Origin: Candidatus Hydrogenedentota bacterium
GTDB lineage: Bacteria; Hydrogenedentota; Hydrogenedentia; Hydrogenedentales; SLHB01
Direction of reading: 5' to 3'
Length of the DNA stretch: 9,171 bases
Assembly (NCBI GenBank): GCA_013349485.1
Contig: DUZM01000210.1
Coordinates: 1-9,171, forward strand
This document shows, one piece after another, positions 6,846 to 9,171 of the stretch. Under the pieces are notes generated by a model. It worked only from the letters and a program-made list of their open reading frames with translations. It was not told where the DNA came from and did not search any database. Position numbers and translations under genes: made by a program. Within the stretch, counting starts at the first letter, position 1. Each line of letters starts with the position of its first letter.

Positions 6846-7957
6846 TGGTCACTGCCGGCGGCACCGGCGGTCATATATCGCCCGCCGTCGCCGTGATTGA
6901 AGAACTGCAACAACGGGACCCCCGCCTCGTCGTCCGATGGGTGGGACGCAGAAAGGGACTCGAGGCACGCATGTGCGAGACCCTCTCCATTCCGTTTCGA
7001 TCCGTGCCCGTCGAAGGATGGCCGCGGGCGCACGCGTGGCGGAAGCCGTGGGCCGCAGCAAAACTCGCGGCAGGCGCCGCCCTTGCCTTGGCTCACATTC
7101 GACGCTTTCGACCACAAGTCGTCCTCGGAATGGGCGGCTACGTTTCCGTGCCCTTGATGTGGGTCGCGCAGCGCTTGGGCGCGCCCACGGTGCTCCACGA
7201 ACAGAACAAACGCTTGGGACTGGCAAATCGCATCCTCGCGAAACGCGCCCACAGACTTTTGCTGAGCTATCCGGAGACAATAGGCGAATTCCCGCGCGAA
7301 CGATCGCGGGTGGTGGGCAATCCCGTTCGGGCGGGCTTTTCGAGAGCCCCCGATCCCGCAGCAGCGCGTGCCAAACTCGGGTTCGAGCCGGATCGACCGC
7401 TCGTCCTTTTCGTAGGCGGGAGCCAGGGCGCGCGCACCCTGAACCAGGCCGTTACCGAATCCCTCCAGCTTCTCGAACCCGGAACCGTCCAAATCCTATG
7501 GATGACGGGGGGCGCCGACGTGGCCGAGGCCCGTCTGGCAGCCGAGGCCGCGCCAGTCGCCGTCCATGCCGTCGCCTTCATCGACGACATGGTGACCGCG
7601 TGCACAGCCCCCGACATCATCGTGAGCCGCGCCGGCGCATCGAGTACCGCGGAGATTGCCACCCTGGGCAAGCCTTCATTGCTCGTTCCATATCCCTACG
7701 CCGCCGACAACCACCAAGAGGAAAACGCTCGAGCGTTCGAAGCCGCAGGCGCGGCGATCGTCCTAAAAGACGACCAGTGTTCCGGGACACGCCTTACACA
7801 GGTCCTGAAGGGACTGCTCGACGATCGCTCTCGCCTCGAGCACATGGCCGCCGCAGCCAGAACCCTCGCCAAACCCGGCGCCGCCGAGACCATCGCCGAC
7901 GAAATACTGGCTTTGGCCTTCGAGGAGGCCCGCCCGGGAAACCGGCCCGCCCTTTAG
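6836..7957 (+). CDS. murG: UDP-GlcNAc--lipid I N-acetylglucosaminyltransferase
   Basis: MurG is a peripheral enzyme on the cytoplasmic face of the membrane that transfers GlcNAc from UDP-GlcNAc to lipid I, producing lipid II. The 373-residue GT-B protein has the N-terminal glycine loop GGTGGHISPA (8-17), a second glycine loop GMGGYVSVP (98-106), HEQN (121-124), the inter-domain GNPVR (161-165), a third glycine loop GGSQGA (194-199), and the nucleotide-sugar site SRAGASSTAEI (264-274) with Glu273. PYPYAADNHQEENA follows at 285-298. Length and motif order are normal. The start at ATG 6836 gives the family N-terminus. Translation is probably coupled to the preceding unknown gene through a 10-nt overlap. 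No murC or murB follows, unlike in the common dcw order. Confidence 0.97.
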   Translation: MRLMVTAGGTGGHISPAVAVIEELQQRDPRLVVRWVGRRKGLEARMCETLSIPFRSVPVEGWPRAHAWRKPWAAAKLAAGAALALAHIRRFRPQVVLGMGGYVSVPLMWVAQRLGAPTVLHEQNKRLGLANRILAKRAHRLLLSYPETIGEFPRERSRVVGNPVRAGFSRAPDPAAARAKLGFEPDRPLVLFVGGSQGARTLNQAVTESLQLLEPGTVQILWMTGGADVAEARLAAEAAPVAVHAVAFIDDMVTACTAPDIIVSRAGASSTAEIATLGKPSLLVPYPYAADNHQEENARAFEAAGAAIVLKDDQCSGTRLTQVLKGLLDDRSRLEHMAAAARTLAKPGAAETIADEILALAFEEARPGNRPAL

Positions 7958-7965
7958 CGGTTTCC
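7937..7965. repeat. 8-bp inverted repeat across the murG stop codon
   Basis: GGAAACCG (7937-7944) and CGGTTTCC (7958-7965) are perfect reverse complements separated by 13 nt, enclosing the murG stop TAG (7955-7957). A shorter nested hairpin GCGG-TTT-CCGC (7957-7967) is an alternative fold. No run of T follows, so this is not a standard intrinsic terminator. It could be a 3' mRNA stabilising stem or chance. Confidence 0.4.
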
Positions 7966-7995
7966 GCACTTCCGTGAAACGCTATGCCTTCGCCG

Positions 7996-8024
7996 TTGAA
8001 GTATTCCCTACAGGGTGTTATCAT
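7996..8024 (+). promoter_or_regulatory. Likely sigma70-type promoter of the HD-GYP gene
   Basis: TTGAAG (7996-8001, four of six) and TATCAT (8019-8024, five of six) are separated by the ideal 17 nt in the 105-nt gap after murG. The start of transcription would be near 8031, leaving a leader of about 32 nt before ATG 8063. If correct, it rules out the upstream in-frame GTG at 8015, which lies before the -10 box. Confidence 0.55.
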
Positions 8025-8053
8025 CTCTTCAGAGTCGTCAGAACCTTCCGTTT

Positions 8054-8065
8054 GGGGTGATCATG
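8054..8065 (+). promoter_or_regulatory. Ribosome-binding site deciding the HD-GYP start
   Basis: GGGGTGATC (8054-8062) differs in one base from GAGGTGATC, the extended complement of the 16S rRNA 3' tail, and abuts ATG 8063-8065. The same long-match design precedes murD. GTG 8015 and GTG 8057 are in-frame alternatives without a better site. Confidence 0.6.
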
Positions 8066-9064
8066 TCAGGCTCTGTGAGCGCAAGCATTCTTGCCGGCAT
8101 ACAGGCCGAAGAGCCCTATTTCCCAGTGCCGTTGGCTTCATTGCGGCCCGATACCGTAACCGGCTTTGACCTGTACCTGCGATCCGACCCCGACCAACCG
8201 CCGGTGCTCTATCGGGAAAAGCACTTGCCGTTCACGGAGCAGGTCCGAGAGCGTCTCGAGATAAGCCGCGTTGAAGTACTCTACATTCAGACTGCACAGG
8301 CTCAGCAATACCGCCGCTACATCGAGCAGAACCTCGGCGCAATTCTTACCGACAAGAAACTGCCGATGGAGGATAAGTCCGAGGTGCTGTACACCACCGC
8401 CCAGGGGCTTGTTCGCGAGATGCTGCAAGACCCGAGCAAAGGCGACGCCATCCAGCGTAGTGCCGGCCTGGCGGAAAGCACCGTGCAGTTCATGCATCAA
8501 CAGAAAACGGCCTTCGAGCACCTGCTCAAAGTCACATCATACGACTACCAGACTTACACCCACAGCGTGAACGTGTGCGTATACGCCGTGGCCTTGGCCC
8601 AACGAGCGTACCGACTGGATTTCCCAACCTTGCTCGAGTTCGGACAGGGCGCCCTCTTTCACGACGTCGGCAAGAGCATGATCGATCCCCTGATTCTGAA
8701 CTCCCGAACCCGGCTTTCGGACGAGCAGTGGGAGATCATGAAACGTCATCCCGTGCTCGGGTACGATCTCCTTGAGAAGGCCGATGGACTCGGCGATATC
8801 GGCTTGGACATTGTGCGCCACCACCACGAGAAGATTAGCGGCAAAGGGTATCCGGACGGCCTGAGAGGCGGCAGCATCTCGCCTTATGTGCGGATGGTCG
8901 CGGTCGCTGACGTCTTTGACGCCCTGACCACCCGCCGCCCCCACCGGCAAGCGATGAGTTCATTCAAAGCCCTCAAACTTATGCACGAGGAAATGCTCGC
9001 GGATCTCGATAAAGAGCTTTTCACCATCTTCGTAAAAATGATGGGCAACCCAAGAGGCGACTAG
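8063..9064 (+). CDS. HD-GYP domain protein, probable cyclic-di-GMP phosphodiesterase
   Basis: From ATG 8063 the protein has 333 residues, no signal peptide and no membrane helix, so it is probably cytoplasmic. Residues about 19-95 (YFPVPLASLRPDTVTGFDLYLR onwards in part) resemble the small N-terminal module often placed before HD-GYP domains. A helical linker covers about 96-160. The HD-GYP domain spans about 160-325. It has HSVNV (167-171), the metal-binding HDVGK (200-204), KRHPVLGYDLL (227-237), HHHEKISGKGYPDGLRGG (253-270) with the GYP triad at 262-264, and VADVFDALTTRRPHR (281-295). Known members hydrolyse cyclic-di-GMP to pGpG or GMP. All signature residues are present, so activity is expected. 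No receiver or GAF sensor domain is attached, so its input signal is not apparent. It probably has its own promoter, and a link to cell-wall synthesis is only suggested by position. Confidence 0.9.
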   Translation: MSGSVSASILAGIQAEEPYFPVPLASLRPDTVTGFDLYLRSDPDQPPVLYREKHLPFTEQVRERLEISRVEVLYIQTAQAQQYRRYIEQNLGAILTDKKLPMEDKSEVLYTTAQGLVREMLQDPSKGDAIQRSAGLAESTVQFMHQQKTAFEHLLKVTSYDYQTYTHSVNVCVYAVALAQRAYRLDFPTLLEFGQGALFHDVGKSMIDPLILNSRTRLSDEQWEIMKRHPVLGYDLLEKADGLGDIGLDIVRHHHEKISGKGYPDGLRGGSISPYVRMVAVADVFDALTTRRPHRQAMSSFKALKLMHEEMLADLDKELFTIFVKMMGNPRGD

Positions 9065-9091
9065 ACGCACCGTTACAGGAACTTGCCGCGA

Positions 9092-9160
9092 CCCGCAACA
9101 GACCTCATTCCTCCTTTTTGATCTCTTTCTCGCGTGCTGCTAGACTCGTCCTGTTGCGGG
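9092..9160. repeat. 10-bp perfect inverted repeat with 49-nt spacing
   Basis: CCCGCAACAG (9092-9101) and CTGTTGCGGG (9151-9160) are exact reverse complements downstream of the HD-GYP gene. The intervening 49 nt contain a pyrimidine-rich run with five T's and a possible promoter. The right arm touches the G-rich site before the possible ATG at 9168. It could act as a regulator-binding pair, a long-loop RNA stem or part of a terminator; the sequence alone does not decide. Confidence 0.6.
9118..9146 (+). promoter_or_regulatory. Possible promoter for a gene beyond the window
   Basis: TTGATC (9118-9123) and TAGACT (9141-9146), each four of six matches, are spaced by 17 nt. Transcription would start near 9153, inside the right arm of the inverted repeat. 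Each box is only moderate; the correct spacing and the intergenic location are the support. Confidence 0.3.
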
Positions 9161-9167
9161 GGCCGTT

Positions 9168-9171
9168 ATGG
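9168..9171 (+). CDS. Possible start codon of a next gene, cut by the window edge
   Basis: ATG 9168-9170 follows GGGGG (9158-9162) by 5 nt. Only four bases are visible, so nothing can be said of the product, and the call rests on the upstream promoter-like and binding-site-like sequences. Confidence 0.2.

Noticed and set aside
6937..7977. 346-codon open frame on + across murG
   Set aside because: It is an Arg-rich, low-complexity shadow of murG, which is unambiguous in the other frame.
8015..8062. 16-codon N-terminal extension of the HD-GYP protein from GTG 8015
   Set aside because: It starts upstream of the -10 box TATCAT (8019-8024) and lacks a better binding site than ATG 8063. Kept as a minor alternative only.

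Overview
The window is a one-strand (+) stretch of a bacterial division and cell wall (dcw) cluster: the last codons of murE, then murF, mraY, murD, ftsW, an unrecognised secreted-protein gene, and murG. A gene for an HD-GYP cyclic-di-GMP phosphodiesterase follows and appears to have its own promoter. The enzymes build the soluble UDP-MurNAc-pentapeptide (MurE, MurD, MurF), attach it to the lipid carrier (MraY, lipid I), add GlcNAc (MurG, lipid II) and polymerise it at the septum (FtsW). The organism is therefore a peptidoglycan-making bacterium. The conserved genes are GC-rich. The MraY motif HNHKAGTPTMGG and the enlarged MraY remind me of PVC-group or Hydrogenedentota-like lineages, but this is recalled impression rather than a demonstrated assignment.

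Layout: positions 1-5412 hold five tightly packed genes with gaps of 3, 9 and 4 nt and one 4-nt overlap. Ribosome-binding sites lie over or close to the preceding stop codons, so this is almost certainly one transcript. At 5413-5522 there is a 110-nt gap with a possible sigma70-type promoter. It leads into a 440-codon gene (5523-6845) that has a signal peptide, an N-terminal beta-rich region and C-terminal HEAT-like helices. This gene is locally poorer in GC than its neighbours. It overlaps the murG start by 10 nt and carries murG's ribosome-binding site, so it is wired into the cluster. The usual next genes (murC, murB, ddl, ftsQ, ftsA, ftsZ) do not follow murG. A 105-nt gap with a good promoter match leads instead to the HD-GYP gene. 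The last 107 nt hold a 10-bp perfect inverted repeat around a possible promoter, and a possible next gene start at the very edge.

The two most interesting points are a roughly 130-residue extra segment in the extracytoplasmic TM4-TM5 loop of MraY, and the unknown exported protein gene between ftsW and murG. No mobile element, CRISPR array, tRNA or rRNA was seen. Stretches outside genes are all about 110 nt or shorter.
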